From the NCBI GenBank assembly GCA_963565915.1, contig OY751495.1, positions 682,001-746,000 of the forward strand: a stretch of DNA of 64,000 nt, given 5' to 3'. Of this stretch, positions 44,094 through 55,383 are shown in pieces (the stretch's first letter is position 1; every line of letters starts with the position of its first letter). The position numbers were made by a program, and so were the translations under genes. Under the pieces are notes generated by a model that saw only the letters and a program-made list of their open reading frames with translations, searched no databases and was not told the DNA's origin. The DNA comes from Entoloma clypeatum (lineage: Eukaryota > Basidiomycota > Agaricomycetes > Agaricales > Entolomataceae).

Positions 44094-45500
44094 GTGCTTG
44101 ACGAAGAACTAGACAATGACGAGCATCGCCCCCACGGCGAGATAGCAGAGAGCATCCATCTTGCTCGACAACACCAGATCGCGCGTTACAACGCCCGACA
44201 GAACAAACTCGAAAGCTTTCGCGTTCAAGAAGGACCTCAGAGGGGTCGGATCACAGAGATCAGAGAGTTTATCGGTGTCCAGACAACCGTTATCAGAAGA
44301 TTGATTAGGATGCTCACATTGAGACATCCCAGAGCCACATCATCACATTGTACTCAAAGCAACAGATCTATGCCCACTTCACAACCACCGAACAACAGAC
44401 CAAATACGGTCGTTGGGCACGAAATGAGAGACTCGACCCCTTCTCACAACCGACAGACGCGCAGGAACAGAGATTCCTTAGAGATCTACAGAGACGAATT
44501 TGCTTTTGACTCTGCGCAGTCAGATATCGAACAGACACCTAGAACAGGGACTTATTTTCAACCCTTACCTGTATCCCGAACCCCACCTTCATCCCAACAA
44601 CCCGACCCCTCTCCTTCTCCGCAGACTCTAGACATGGCAGAAGCGCCGGCAGTACAAACGATGTATACATCCAAGATCATCAAGGATCCTGGGATGTTCA
44701 ACGACAGACACACCTTTGACGAGTGGTGGAAAGCCACCAAACTATACATCAGGTTCCAAAAGAGCCTAACAGACGATCAGAAGATCCTTGCGGTGCTATC
44801 CCGCATGATGGAAGGGTCCGGCAAGCACTGGGCCAGTAACAAGTTAGACGCTCTTGCCATTGACAACGAGAACATCACCTGGCTAGGATTCTCAGAGGAT
44901 ATCGCAACACGATTTTCTGTCGCCAACAAGTCGGTCGCTGCCAAAGCAAGACTCGAAGTCCTGAGGCAGGAGAAACGCACCGTTGACGAATTCTTGGACG
45001 AATTCAAAGAGCTCTTGAAGCTGTCAAACCTTGGCAAAGAAACTGGGAAATACATTCTGGAAAAGAACGTTAACCGCAGAATCTCTGAACAAGTGGCAAG
45101 TGAGGATAAGACATACTCCGAGTACGCAAAGGAGATCCGAAACAAGGGACGACAGATGGAGGGACACGCACTGGTCATCCGAGGTGGCGGCGACATGCGC
45201 ACCGGATCGGGTACCACTTATGGTGGTCAAGGCAAGGCCATGGAGATCGACAAAGCAGGAGTGGCCCGTTGCTACAACTGTCAACGTTTCGGTCACCTCG
45301 CTAAAGACTGCAGCGCTCCAAAGAAGAAAGATGGTCGCAAGTGTTTCAACTGCGACCAAGAAGGCCATATTGTGCACAACTGCCGCAAGCCGAAGAAGAA
45401 CTCCGGAAGGGTTAGGAAGGTGTCTGAGGAAGATGCCGGGAATGATGAAACCACAATGTTAGAAGCCAACGAGAAGGATTTTCCCGAAGGGTCCGATTGA
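44094..45500 (+). CDS. gag: E5 Gag, leader fused in frame
   Basis: A 468-aa open frame combining the E1-type leader peptide with gag. It is continuous because E5 has a net 47-nt deletion after the stretch encoding SLEIYR, relative to E1, which moves the leader frame into the gag frame. The first ATG of the main gag part is at 44634; the upstream frame has no ATG start. Two zinc knuckles, CYNCQRFGHLAKDC and CFNCDQEGHIVHNC, lie near the C-terminus. The fusion is probably accidental. Confidence 0.75.
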   Translation: MLDEELDNDEHRPHGEIAESIHLARQHQIARYNARQNKLESFRVQEGPQRGRITEIREFIGVQTTVIRRLIRMLTLRHPRATSSHCTQSNRSMPTSQPPNNRPNTVVGHEMRDSTPSHNRQTRRNRDSLEIYRDEFAFDSAQSDIEQTPRTGTYFQPLPVSRTPPSSQQPDPSPSPQTLDMAEAPAVQTMYTSKIIKDPGMFNDRHTFDEWWKATKLYIRFQKSLTDDQKILAVLSRMMEGSGKHWASNKLDALAIDNENITWLGFSEDIATRFSVANKSVAAKARLEVLRQEKRTVDEFLDEFKELLKLSNLGKETGKYILEKNVNRRISEQVASEDKTYSEYAKEIRNKGRQMEGHALVIRGGGDMRTGSGTTYGGQGKAMEIDKAGVARCYNCQRFGHLAKDCSAPKKKDGRKCFNCDQEGHIVHNCRKPKKNSGRVRKVSEEDAGNDETTMLEANEKDFPEGSD

Positions 45501-45519
45501 ACGATGCTAAGTCGCGACC

Positions 45520-48500
45520 GTTATCTATTAAATGGACTTGCTTGCCTTGTATGACTGCAGACAATAGAACCTATGTCATCCCTGCCAAGCAAGTCGCTGC
45601 ATCAACTAAGATTGTGAGGGGGACAAACCTCCGAAACGACGAGAAATCAGGCTGCTAGCTCAGCTCAAAACACGACGAGGACCAAAGGTCATTCGACCTG
45701 AGGTTGATAGTGGATGTGAGCGCACATGCATCCATCCCAGAATAGTATGCGAACAGAACCTCCCCACACGAGGGATACCACCCATAGCAATTCTAAATGC
45801 GGATGGATCACCAAATCGACAACAGAAAGCGAACCAACTTGCCGAAGTCAAGCTGGATTTGGGAACACATCAGGAAACCATGGAAGCGATGGTACTGGAC
45901 ATTGGGAGAACGGACATGCTCTTGGGCCATGACTGGCTGGTACACCACAACCCTATGATCAATTGGACAATCGGCACTGTAATGTTCAACCGGTGCCCAA
46001 CAACATGCCGAACCAAACATTCGGATTTCAGGGTTAACCTTGATGGTCGCAAACACCAGGTTCGCATGGTTGAGGTGTGCGACAAAGATGCACCCAAGAA
46101 GTCAGATCAGAAATGGAAGCCTGGAGACCCTATATTGGAAGCTGTCACTCCCACACCACCTCCCACAACCAAACGACCCTCATATGTTGATCGGTTTACT
46201 CACCTCTTCAAGAAGGAGAACTTTGATAAGATCCCAAAGGAAAGGGAATGGGACCATGGTATTGAACTTACACCAGACGCACCAAAGGAATTAGGGGGAA
46301 ATACATATCCCATGACACAAAAGGAACAAGAGGAGTTGGACACATTCATTGACGAAGGTCTAGCAACTGGAAAGATCCGCCCGTCCAAATCCCCTTATGC
46401 TTCCCCTTGCTTCTTCATCAATAAGAAGGATGGTTCCAAACGATTGGTACAAGATTACCACATGGTCAACAAATTTACGGTCAAAGACAAGTTCCCACTC
46501 CCGCGCATCTCCGATCTCTTGGATGTGCTAAAAGATGCAGTCTACTTCAATAAGATGGACATCATGTGGGGTTACAACAATGTCCGGATTAAGGAAGGCG
46601 ATGAATGGAAGGCTGCCTTCCTCACCAGTCGAGGATTATTTGAACCATTGGTCATGTTTTTCGGCCTTTGCAACTCCCTGGGAACGTTCTCTCGGATGAT
46701 GGCTAGTCTATTCCGGGACCAGGTCTGCCGATGCATCTGCGTGATCTACATGGATGACATTGTGGTTATTGGTAAAACCAAGGAAGAACTCGCGCGAAAC
46801 ACCGAAGAAATTCTGCAAATCCTATCGGACAATGACTTGTTCCTGAAGGAGAAGAAGTGTTTCTGGGAAGTAACGAAATGCCCCATATTGGGATATGTCA
46901 TTGGTGAAGGACGTGTCGAGATGGAAACCGAGAAGGTGGACACGATGCAAAACTGGCGAGCACCCACATCAAAAAAGGAAGTCCAGAAGTTCCTTGGGTT
47001 TGCTAACTTCTATCGGCGCTTCATTGAAGGATACTCAAACATTGCAAAACCACTTACCGCGCTCACAGGTGGCACTGCATTTACTTGGGGACCAACGGAA
47101 CAAAAGGCATTTGAAGGTCTCATGCAGGCGATCACATCAGCACCAGTCTTGGCATTACCAAAACCGAATGGACAGTTCAGGGTCAAAACCGATGCATCAG
47201 GCTATGCAATTGGGGCTGGACTCTCTCAAAAACAGGACAACAAATGGCATCCTATCGCGTTCTTGTCGCAGACCATGTCCGCGGCCAAACAAAATTACAA
47301 GATATACGACAAAGAGCTCTTGGCAGTCATGGAAGCACTGAAAGATTGGAGACACTATCTGCTCAAAGCCAGGGAACGCTTTGAGATCTTAACTGATCAC
47401 AAGAACCTGGAGTATTTCCGCCATCCTCAGGACCTAAATCAACGACAAAGGCGCTGGAAGATGAAGTTACAAGACTATGACTTCGGATTACGACATGTGC
47501 CTGGCAAGACAAATGCAAAAGCAGACATCCCGCCGGGCCCACCCTGGTATGAAACGGAACTCGAACCACAAGACAGTGACCAAATGCTCAAGGAGGGACT
47601 ATTCTTGAAACGATTGGAATCAGAAGATGTGGTACAAATGGAGATGTTCACGGAGGAACAATTCTTTGAAGGGGGTGAAACATCTGATTCCATCAAGATT
47701 GGAAACGTCACAACCATCAAAAATCCGTGGATCGCACGCATCAAGGGTTCAAACCACATGGAGACAGAAGTAGCCCAGGGTCTAAAAAGGAATCCTCATT
47801 GGTATCAACAGGAAAACGGCATCACATATGCAGGCGAACGAGTCTATGTTCCACTGGACCCACAACTGCGTCAAGAACTAATGTTTGAATCACACGATGC
47901 ACCAGTGGCTGGACATCCAGGACAGTATCGAACACACAAACTCCTCACTCGCACCTACTGGTGGCCTACCATCCTGCATGATGTGAAGAAGTACGTAAAG
48001 GGTTGCAACACCTGTCAACGCAACAAAATCAACAGACAGAAACGACATGCTCCGCTACACCCCCATGCAGCACCAAGTCATCCATGGGAAGACATAGGGA
48101 TTGACGTTGTGGGACCGATACCAGAGTCCGAGGGAAAGAATGCGATTCTGGTCATCACGGATAGACATTCGAAGATGCTCCATCTCATTCCGACAACCGT
48201 GGAATTATTGACTGAAGGATTAGCCAAGATCTATCGGGATCAGATATGGAAGCTTCGTGGGATCCCCAAGAAGATCATCAGTGACAGGAGACCACAGTTT
48301 GCTGCGAAGTTCATGGAGATACTTTGCCGCATGTCAGGGATCAAAAGGAATCTGTCCACTGCATACCATCCACAGACTGATGGACAGGCCGAACGATCAC
48401 ATCAGGAAACAGAAGCGTTCTTACAAAACTTCGTCAACCATCTGCAAGATGATTGGGCTGAATGGATCGCAATTGCTGAATTCCAGTACAATGACAAAGA

Positions 48501-49149
48501 ACATCAGGCGACGAAGCACACACCATTCTACCTCAACTATGGCTTGCATCCTTGGAAGGGAGAACTTGTGTTGGAAGACACTAACCCGGCTGCCAACAGC
48601 TTCTTGGAAAAACTCAAACAAGCACGAGAAGAAGCCAATGCAGCGCTGAAACAGGCACAGGATCAGATGAAGAAGACAGTTCATACACGAAGGAGTCCAT
48701 CTCGGAACTACCGCATTGGAGACAAGGTGTGGCTGGAAGGGACTAACATCAGAACTAACCGTCCCTCGAAGAAACTTGACGCACTCCGACACGGACCATT
48801 CAAGGTCCTAGAGAAGAAAGGGGCTAGCGCATATCTTCTTAATCTTCCGAAGACTTGGAAAATGATTCACCCTGTGTTTAACGAGACCCTGTTGTCACCT
48901 TACAAAACCCCGAAGTACGCCATCCAGAAGAAGAAACCAGCCCCTGACCCGATTATCGTTGAAGGACGAGAAGAGTACCATGTGTCCATAATTCTAGACT
49001 CTCAAAAGTTCCGTGGAAAGATCCAGTACCTCGTCCAGTGGGAAGGATATGGCCCAGAAGAGAACACGTGGGAACCTCGAGCTAATGTTCGAAATCCATA
49101 CCAGTATCGACCTTCATCAGTCAACCACACACCGAGTTCCCCGCTCTAG
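45520..49149 (+). pseudogene. pol: E5 Pol, one early deletion and altered residues
   Basis: The same domain order as E1 pol. A 1-nt deletion near 45620, relative to E1, breaks the frame before the protease; from there it is open to 49149. RT YMDD and the RNase H acidic residues are kept. The integrase SDRG motif reads SDRR, and the stretch after RNase H that is LSRLPW in E1 reads PPGPPW. The chromodomain (YLVQWEGYG, TWEP) is truncated at its end by an indel shared with E6. Probably inactive. Confidence 0.85.
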
Positions 49150-49211
49150 TCTTTTCCCTGCCCAATATAGCCTCCCCCTTCTTCTTCTATCTCTCAACCA
49201 TCCTCACCGCC

Positions 49212-49583
49212 ATGTCCAACACCACCGTTACCTCCACCTCCACCACCGACATCAACCCCGCCATCGCCGCCCTCATGAACGAAGCACTCTCCATGAGAGA
49301 CCAAATCCATGCCCTCGAAACTTCCCTTGCCGACCTCCTTCACCGCCAGATGCATATCCGGCTTCACTCGCTGTCCAACCTCCCTGTCGCCCCGAGTCCC
49401 GAAGAAAAACAAATTCTCAGAAATTACACCAGCACCCTCGTGATCGAGAATCGACACATTCGGCTGGCTATCAAAGGCCTCGAACTCGCCGTTGCCATCA
49501 ACGAGGAGTTGATATATGATTGGAGTCTCAAGGAGAGCCCAAACTGGTCCGATCCCGGCAACAATGAGGGATGGGGACAGTGA
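49212..49583 (+). CDS. E5 ORF3: conserved extra protein
   Basis: A 123-aa homologue of E1 ORF3 (9980-10348), collinear without internal gaps. It shares the core EALSMRDQIHALETS and RQMHIRLH, and ends in an acidic, Trp-containing tail. ATG in the CGCCATGTC context, 62 nt after pol, preceded by a pyrimidine-rich leader as in E1. E6 carries a copy differing at only a few residues. No known domain. Confidence 0.8.
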   Translation: MSNTTVTSTSTTDINPAIAALMNEALSMRDQIHALETSLADLLHRQMHIRLHSLSNLPVAPSPEEKQILRNYTSTLVIENRHIRLAIKGLELAVAINEELIYDWSLKESPNWSDPGNNEGWGQ

Positions 49584-49617
49584 CTCTGTGAGGACACAGA
49601 GCTTGAAGAGGGGAACA

Positions 49618-49988
49618 TGTTACGGACTCTACGGTATGCAGACGACGTCATCACTTTTACTTATCGGCCCGGCTCGGCGCCCTCTTACGAATACATTATG
49701 TCGCAACATCTATTTCCATTCCCTTCGCTACCGCTCTGACTCATTCCGCAGTAGCTTTACTCAGCTCCGCAGTATGTATGACTCATTGTACATAGCCTTC
49801 CGCAGTCGCCTTACTCATGTGCACTGCCTTCCGCAGTACTGACTCATCCGCTACCGCCTATAGTCAGTACCTATATAAACCTCTTGTACTGTAGTAGATT
49901 CCTTAGATTTAGCAATCACATTGCTCTTCGCCTTTCCACTTTCCTGCATACTCTGCCCGACCCTTGGAACGGTTTGTTAAGCATAACA
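49618..49988 (+). repeat. E5 3' LTR
   Basis: 371 bp, about 3 percent diverged from its partner by hand count. Confidence 0.92.
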
Positions 49989-50385
49989 ATAGGACAAGTA
50001 GGGGAGAAAGGAATTGGGTGGACGCCGGCAGAGAGGCTGGATGATCGGGACGAGTCGGAGGTCGAGCGAGGCAATGTGACAGGCGGACAGAACACTAGAC
50101 GTTTGGTCGTTGAAAGGACCGGCGCAGACTTGGTGCTGGAATGCTGGACGAGGCAGTCGGGATACGCTGGCGGAGCGGTGCACGGCGGTGCGGTGCTGTC
50201 CATAGAAAGCCTCGTCAGGCGATATATGTGTTGTGGAAGACTTCGTAAGGGCGAGAAAGCGCCGTTAAGCTGGGTATATGTGTCGTGAAGGACTCAAAAC
50301 GAGGAGAGAGAGAAAGTGAGCCGTCGGAAGAACGACCAAAAATCCAGGTTTCCCTCAGTACACCACTAAAGGAAGCCCATAACCT
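49989..50385 (-). pseudogene. gag: Copia E8 gag start, cut by E5
   Basis: Minus-strand leader and the first ~70 codons of an ORF from ATG 50203 (Ser/Pro-rich, no domain visible before the cut). The frame is interrupted at 49988 by the E5 LTR. The sequence next to the LTR reads GCCCATAACC on the plus strand (50375-50384), again the half-initiator-tRNA primer type. Confidence 0.55.
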
Positions 50386-50541
50386 GATGAGTGGAGACCT
50401 ATAGGGATACTGTGAATCCTCAGTGTTCGGGAAGAAACGACTAGTATTCTGACCTATAGGGATACCGTGACTAGAGTACTGTAAGTATCTGTAGGGAACG
50501 GAGAGGAAAACGGTGAACACTTTACATCCTCAGTCGTTTCA
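50386..50541 (-). repeat. Copia E8 LTR
   Basis: 156 bp, TGATGAG...GTTTCA on the plus strand, with two internal ACCTATAGGGATAC repeats. Its right edge abuts the TRIM-like element, whose 3' LTR it truncates. Confidence 0.55.
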
Positions 50542-50900
50542 CCGGGAGTGGTGCACTAACCACTGAGCTACCTGTCCTTGGATGAACAACTGATGATGTG
50601 TGAACAGTGCAAGTCAGGCTTTCACTTGGCATCTCCAACACACCCCCTCAAGTGACAGCCTGAACTGCACTTGTGCCATATCCACTTGTTACTCCTTCTA
50701 ACAGGTTGCTGCTACCATGTTGAGCTGACCTCAGAGTCTGCCAGGAATGAAACCTGAACAGAAGTGGACTGGCTGGGAATTGAACCCAGGACCTCCTCAA
50801 ACCGGGAGTGGTGCTCTAACCACTGAGCTACCTGTCCTTGGATGAACAACTGATGATGTGTGAACAGTGCAAGTCAGGCTTTCACTTGGCATCTCCAACA
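50542..50900 (-). mobile_element. TRIM-like miniature LTR element with tRNA-like LTR
   Basis: On the minus strand: a 183-bp LTR (50718-50900, TGTTGGAG...CTCAACA), a primer-like TGGTAGCAGCAACC just after it (50704-50717), an interior of only 77 bp, a purine tract TTGAGGGGGTG (50641-50651), and a second LTR truncated after about 99 bp (50542-50640). The two LTR copies are near-identical over their shared part. There is no coding capacity. Confidence 0.68.
50765..50837 (-). ncRNA. tRNA-like body inside the TRIM LTR
   Basis: Exactly 73 nt that fold as a tRNA: acceptor GGACAGG/CCAGTCC (one mismatch), perfect D stem GCTC/GAGC, perfect T stem CTGGG/CCCAG with loop TTCAATT, and A-box- and B-box-like sequences. 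The anticodon stem is imperfect and position 33 is C, so it is probably not a working tRNA; it could still act as a pol III promoter. Confidence 0.6.
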
Positions 50901-52285
50901 GATCTTGCTGGATGTAATGCTTGGAATAGTGATATAAATAGTTTATATGTATGCTGGTACAACCAGTTAATCAATACATACCTTGGAAGTAGTCAAACTG
51001 GGAAACCCTCAGCCAAAGTAGCCCAAAAATAAGAGGGAAACTTGGCTGGTGAATAACTTTACACAGACTCAATGAAATGACAAGGTGTAAAGGAGGAAGT
51101 TGCACTATTTCCTGAGCTCTTTCAACTGATTGGAGGCATTTTTTATTTCAGTGGAAGGAACACTGCCAATGGTGCATTTTTACTCATAAAATTGTATATT
51201 TCACCATGATAGCTTCAGAAAATAAAGAATCGGGTCCAATCAATCGAACAGGCCTATGAAATGGTGCATTTTAGCCACCAACACCTTGTCAATCCGTTGA
51301 GCATGTGAAATGATATTCAGCTCACGAGATTTTCCTACACCATAGGCCGTGGAAACTTGCCGCAAGACATTGGAAAACATGACTCTCACCATATATTACA
51401 TGTAATAGATATAGAATCTACTTAATATTCATTGTCATACTTACTGCTTGAAAAGTAACAATCTGGCTAAGGCAGTATAACAGTGTGTGATCATTTTACT
51501 ACATTCCTTTCCAAAATATCTCAACCTCAAATTCACCTGATATATTACATGTGATAGCTATAGGAGCCCCTAGATATGCTACATGCAGTTAGAATTACCT
51601 GGTTTTCAGGTGGGTCAGTATATGTGATGGAATCTGTCACAGGACATTATGTCACGTCTCTCTGTGACTCTAAGGTGTTGCCCACCCCCAGTGTGAGCTG
51701 CTGAAAATCGATGTGACGGAGGCAGTCTCAACCACCTGACCTTCCCACAAACCTAGCCTTATAAGCCTGGTTGATCAGGTGCCTCAACCAGCTATACTAT
51801 CATCAATCCACTCATCGCCACCCCCCACCTTTCATCAGGTCACACAGTGTCACCATGGCATTTTCCGACGCACGTGGTGAGCAAAGGTGGTACCACTTTT
51901 TGACTCCCTTGCGAACATGATCAGATCAACTTTGTATCAATTTGCATCGACCTCCGACACAGCATTGGTCGGCTAGCATGACAATCCCCCCACTTTCTCT
52001 TCTCGCTGTCAACTGCACCCAGCCCGCAAAGAGCACGCAGAATGTATTAATGTAATGTACTAGATGATATGTATCAAGTTTGGAATCAGTAGCACAAGAA
52101 TTGAGCTGAATATTCGAGGGTGACGAAAGGTGGGGGGGTGGCGATGAGTGGGTCAATGATAGTATTAGGCTTCGTTCAGACACCATAATGCCCCATTTTG
52201 ATGCCGTATTTTGATGAGATTTTTGTTCGCATTATGATTACATGATATCGGCACTTCCCGTGTGACAGCCGAATCAGGTAGGTAG
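50901..52285. other. Non-coding, 1.4 kb
   Basis: AT-rich sequence with no ORF I would call. It includes a fold-back repeat (51794-51838 and 52121-52166), listed separately. Confidence 0.5.
51794..52166. repeat. Inverted repeat, about 45-bp arms, 280-bp loop
   Basis: The plus strand at 51794-51838 (CACTCATCGCCACCCCCCAC core) recurs inverted at 52121-52166 with a few mismatches. Possibly a small fold-back transposon remnant. Confidence 0.7.
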
Positions 52286-52602
52286 TTGATAATTGATAGC
52301 TGTGCGACACCGCGACATGCACAGATGCCTTCCAATAGCGATCAAGAGACTATGCGGCGGCGGCAAGCACTGCTGGCCACTACATACTTTGTTCAACTTG
52401 TTGGGATCGTTGTGGCTCTCTATGCAGAGCCCAATTATTGGAGGCAACCATACCATACCTTGATGGTATCAGGACAGGCATGGGGGGACGAGCTCATCCG
52501 CGGTCATCCAGACCGCATCTTCACTGAATTGGGCATGCAATTGCACATATTTACCGCCTTCTGTGCCAACTTGACCCTCCATTGCGGAGTTCAGACCTCC
52601 AG
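52286..52602 (+). pseudogene. PIF/Harbinger-like transposase N-terminal fragment
   Basis: An open frame of about 105 codons, from a likely Met at 52325, with SGQAWGDELIRGHPDRIFTE and LGMQLHIF. This resembles the N-terminal region of agaricomycete DDE_Tnp4 (Harbinger) transposases. It is cut at 52602 by the LTR of the next element; no DDE core is present. The family assignment is from memory of the motif. Confidence 0.5.
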
Positions 52603-54556
52603 TGGAGAGGTGGGAAGCGGCTAGGCAAGCTCGGAGCGAGGCTCAATGAGAGGAGGAAGCAGGCGCAACGGGTGCGTATCGATAGCTGATGGTCTGTCTA
52701 CAACATGCAGAACGTGCTATGTAGTATACATCACGTGATCGTGTGGAGTTGGGCCAGAGGCCCTACTCCAGGTGCCCCCCTTTTTATATGGCGGCATCCT
52801 CGTCGCCTCTAGAAACACTGTAAGAGACTCTAAACCGTCACGTAAAACCTTCAAGGCCTGATCAAGACCCAACATATCTGGTGGAGATTGAGGTGAGTCA
52901 TGGTGGCGACGGCGGCGGTGACGCGAATGGTGTGGAGACGTGTGGTGGCGATCTTCATTGCACATATATGAGGGGCAAGACTTGATGTTGCATCTACGAG
53001 AACGACGTCAAAGTGTTGCAAATGGTTCAGACAAGGGGAACAGAGGACGGACAGGTCACGCAGAGGTGGGGTAGAAGGGCGAGGTGGTAGCGACTCAGCG
53101 TCAGTTGCCCAGTCGAGACGTGTTGGTGGGGCTGTGGGGGTTTGTGTTGAAACTGTTGAGGTCGAGATTGGGTCAGTTTGAGTTCCCGTCGTAGTGAGGG
53201 ATGCCTTGGGCTCGTCGTCGTCGAAGCCTCCATTTATAACTCCATACCTTTCGCCAGCATCATATCCTTCTTGATAACCCATGGCAGTCCCTTTCTCAAT
53301 TCCTGCAGAGTATCCTGTCTTTTCGCCAGCCTTGAACCATTCGAGGTATCCAGATTGTTGTCCTTCCTCGGACGCGAAGCGCCATACCATTGGGACATAG
53401 TCATAAAGGACGGGGTGGTCCTGGGCTAGCTCCTCAATGACGGCGTGTAGCTCTGGGGCCAAGACATGTTCATGTATTCGGATGGGTAACGGAAAGGGAG
53501 GCGCAGCAGCAGGTTTGCGAGCGCAGGCGCGGGTGGACGTGGGGACGAGGGCGACAATGGGGATGCAGACGTAGTCGTGGACGGACATGTGGGTGGGGTC
53601 ATGGATGTCGGCAGCAATGGGGACATGGGCACGGACGGCAATGGCGATGGGGTAGGGGATGCGGGCGTCAATGTCTGGTGTGGTATTGTCGCGGGAGGTG
53701 GGGCTGCTGCTCTTCCTTCCTCATAGCCAGTCTTCCGGCCTTCCTCGAATGTGCGCTTGTACTGCTCTGCTAGCATGGCCTCGAGCTGTGGGTGGTTCAG
53801 GTGTAGGACGAGGTCCGGCGGCTCATCGCTCGGAGGGAGTCGGGTTGTGGACTCTGCGAACGATGCTTTCAGCGACAAAAGGTCTGGCGTCATCGGCAAC
53901 CGCGAAATTGGGATGCTGGGGGATCTGGCTGTAGAGGGCGGTGGAGTCGTCGGGACAGGGCGGGCGTGGACGTGGAATCAACGGGGGGTGGGGAACTGGG
54001 GTCGTTCACGGGTATTGTCGGCATAGTTTTCTTCTTATTCGGTTTTTTTAGCTTATTCGATGGTGGGGGCATGATGTTGGTTCAGTGTTCGTGATGTGGC
54101 ACGGGGCAAAGGCTGTTGAGGATGCAATATGGGGTGGATCGACACGGCAGTAACAGTGCGAGGGGGTTTTGGGACTGGTTCTCATAGACTCTACTCTCTC
54201 TAACTTCAACGGCAGTGTTGTGACGCAAAACGGGGCTCTCGGGCTCTAAAACTCTAGACTGGCGCGAAAAAACGAAGCTGGGTGCGAACGGCAGGAAAAC
54301 ACGTGATGTGGCTCGCGAAAAATGCGAATGCGAAAAGGCAAGACCTAAAAACGACAATGTAGGTCAGAAACGCACTCTCATCACCACGTGGAGAGGTGGG
54401 GAGCGGCTAGGCAAGCTCGGAGCAAGGCTCGACGAGAGGAGGAAGCAGGCGCAACGGGTGCGTATCGATAGCTGATGGTCTGTCTACAACATGCAGAACG
54501 TGCTATGTAATCTACATCACATGATCATGTAGAGTCGGGCCGGAGGCCCTACTCCA
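52603..54556 (-). mobile_element. Non-autonomous LTR element with unrecognised ORF
   Basis: Direct repeats of 168 bp (52603-52770, 54389-54556), both TGGAG...CTCCA, differing at about 11 positions, mostly C/T-type changes. On the minus strand the 3' LTR is preceded by a purine tract (AAAAGGGGGGCACC, 52771-52784) and the 5' LTR is followed, after 2 nt, by TGGTGATGAGAG, a possible primer site. The 1.6-kb interior encodes a non-gag/pol protein. Flanking 5-mers do not match. Confidence 0.65.
52851..54072 (-). pseudogene. Unrecognised protein in non-autonomous LTR element, frameshifted
   Basis: From ATG 54072 (basic, Pro-rich start: MPPPSNKLKKPNKKK) the coding sequence runs through at least two frame changes (near 53900-53960 and 53430-53590), so it is broken or spliced in a way I cannot see. 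Conserved-looking parts are EEGRKTGYEEGRAAA, then ELHAVIEELAQDHPVL, then a run of GY/AG repeats (AGEKTGYSAGIEKGTAMGYQ) and a Thr/Ser/Pro-rich tail. No gag, protease or RT motifs. Family not recognised. Confidence 0.5.
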
Positions 54557-55383
54557 CTGGCTCCGGGTCCCATCATCGAAACTGAGGATGCAACGCCATT
54601 TAGCCATGACCAATTCCTCTTGACGCCCTCTCCATCTGTTCGGCCGACGCCAACAGCATAATTGAATAAATATGGCGCATGACATTTGACGACATGTGTT
54701 TCAAGATGAAACTTTGGCACAAGGTACGTGATTGCGAGAGACGATGATGGGTGAAGGTGTTGTGGCATGGTTGATGCATACACGCGGCTTGCCCAATTAA
54801 TTCCCCATTGACAAGTGATGTCGTATGATATGATAACCCTGGGGACAGAAATGTTCAAGATACTTGACACAAAAATGTAATCCATGTTGGCATAGCTTTG
54901 CCTTGTCATTTTCAGCGTTCCAGAGCATTCCATTGAGCTACGTACCATTCGCCAAATTGTAGGTCCCCCATTCCATTTGGCCGATACATTTGATGACAGG
55001 CACAGATCACATCACCAACCCCACTGGCTCGCAATCCCGTTGATCGTTGATTTGCTGCCCGCAATGCAGCGAACCCAACACATTGTGAGATCTACCATCA
55101 AATGAATCAGGGTGGCAATCAATTATGAATTTGAATGCGGAAAAACCTGGTCTTGCTTAGCAAACTGTGATACATAATCAAGGTACAGCGAGTTCGCAAC
55201 AAATGTGCCCCATCCAGGACCCAATGCATTGAGATCAGTCTTGCCAGAGCGGAGACGGGCCTTCTGTTTGAAATTGGCATCTTCGGCAAGTATAAGAGTA
55301 GTCCGAGAGTGGCACCATATCAAGATGGGAAAACGGATGGGCCGAGGCCATGACCCTGCAGGTCTTGATTTGACGCCGCAAGG
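54557..55383 (-). pseudogene. KDZ-type transposase fragment
   Basis: The central part of a Kyakuja-Dileera-Zisupton transposase: LAEDANFKQK and LGPGWGTFVA at the right; then GVGDVICACHQMYRPNG; an intact 44-nt intron (54902-54945); YANMDYIFVS; YDITCQW; VPKFHLETHVVKCH; and GVGRTDGEGVKRNW with MGPG. Both ends are missing: the left is replaced by the non-autonomous LTR element, and the right is cut at 55384 by Gypsy E7. Confidence 0.8.

Larger units (their letters stand above)
43519..49988 (+). mobile_element. Ty3/Gypsy chromovirus E5 (E1 family)
   Basis: Full-length, 6470 bp, with 371-bp LTRs (43519-43889, 49618-49988) that differ at about 12 positions by hand count, so it is older than E1. The flanking 5-mers do not match (AAGGA at 43514-43518, ATAGG at 49989-49993), so it may be a recombinant of two insertions. 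It contains gag, pol and ORF3. PBS TTGCTAAATCT follows the 5' LTR and the purine tract GAAGAGGGGAACA precedes the 3' LTR. Confidence 0.9.

Noticed and set aside
50765..50837. A functional tRNA gene
   Set aside because: The anticodon stem has two mismatches and position 33 is C; the sequence lies in an LTR-like repeat.
52602..54561. Target duplication for the non-autonomous LTR element
   Set aside because: TCCAG on the left and CTGGC on the right do not match.
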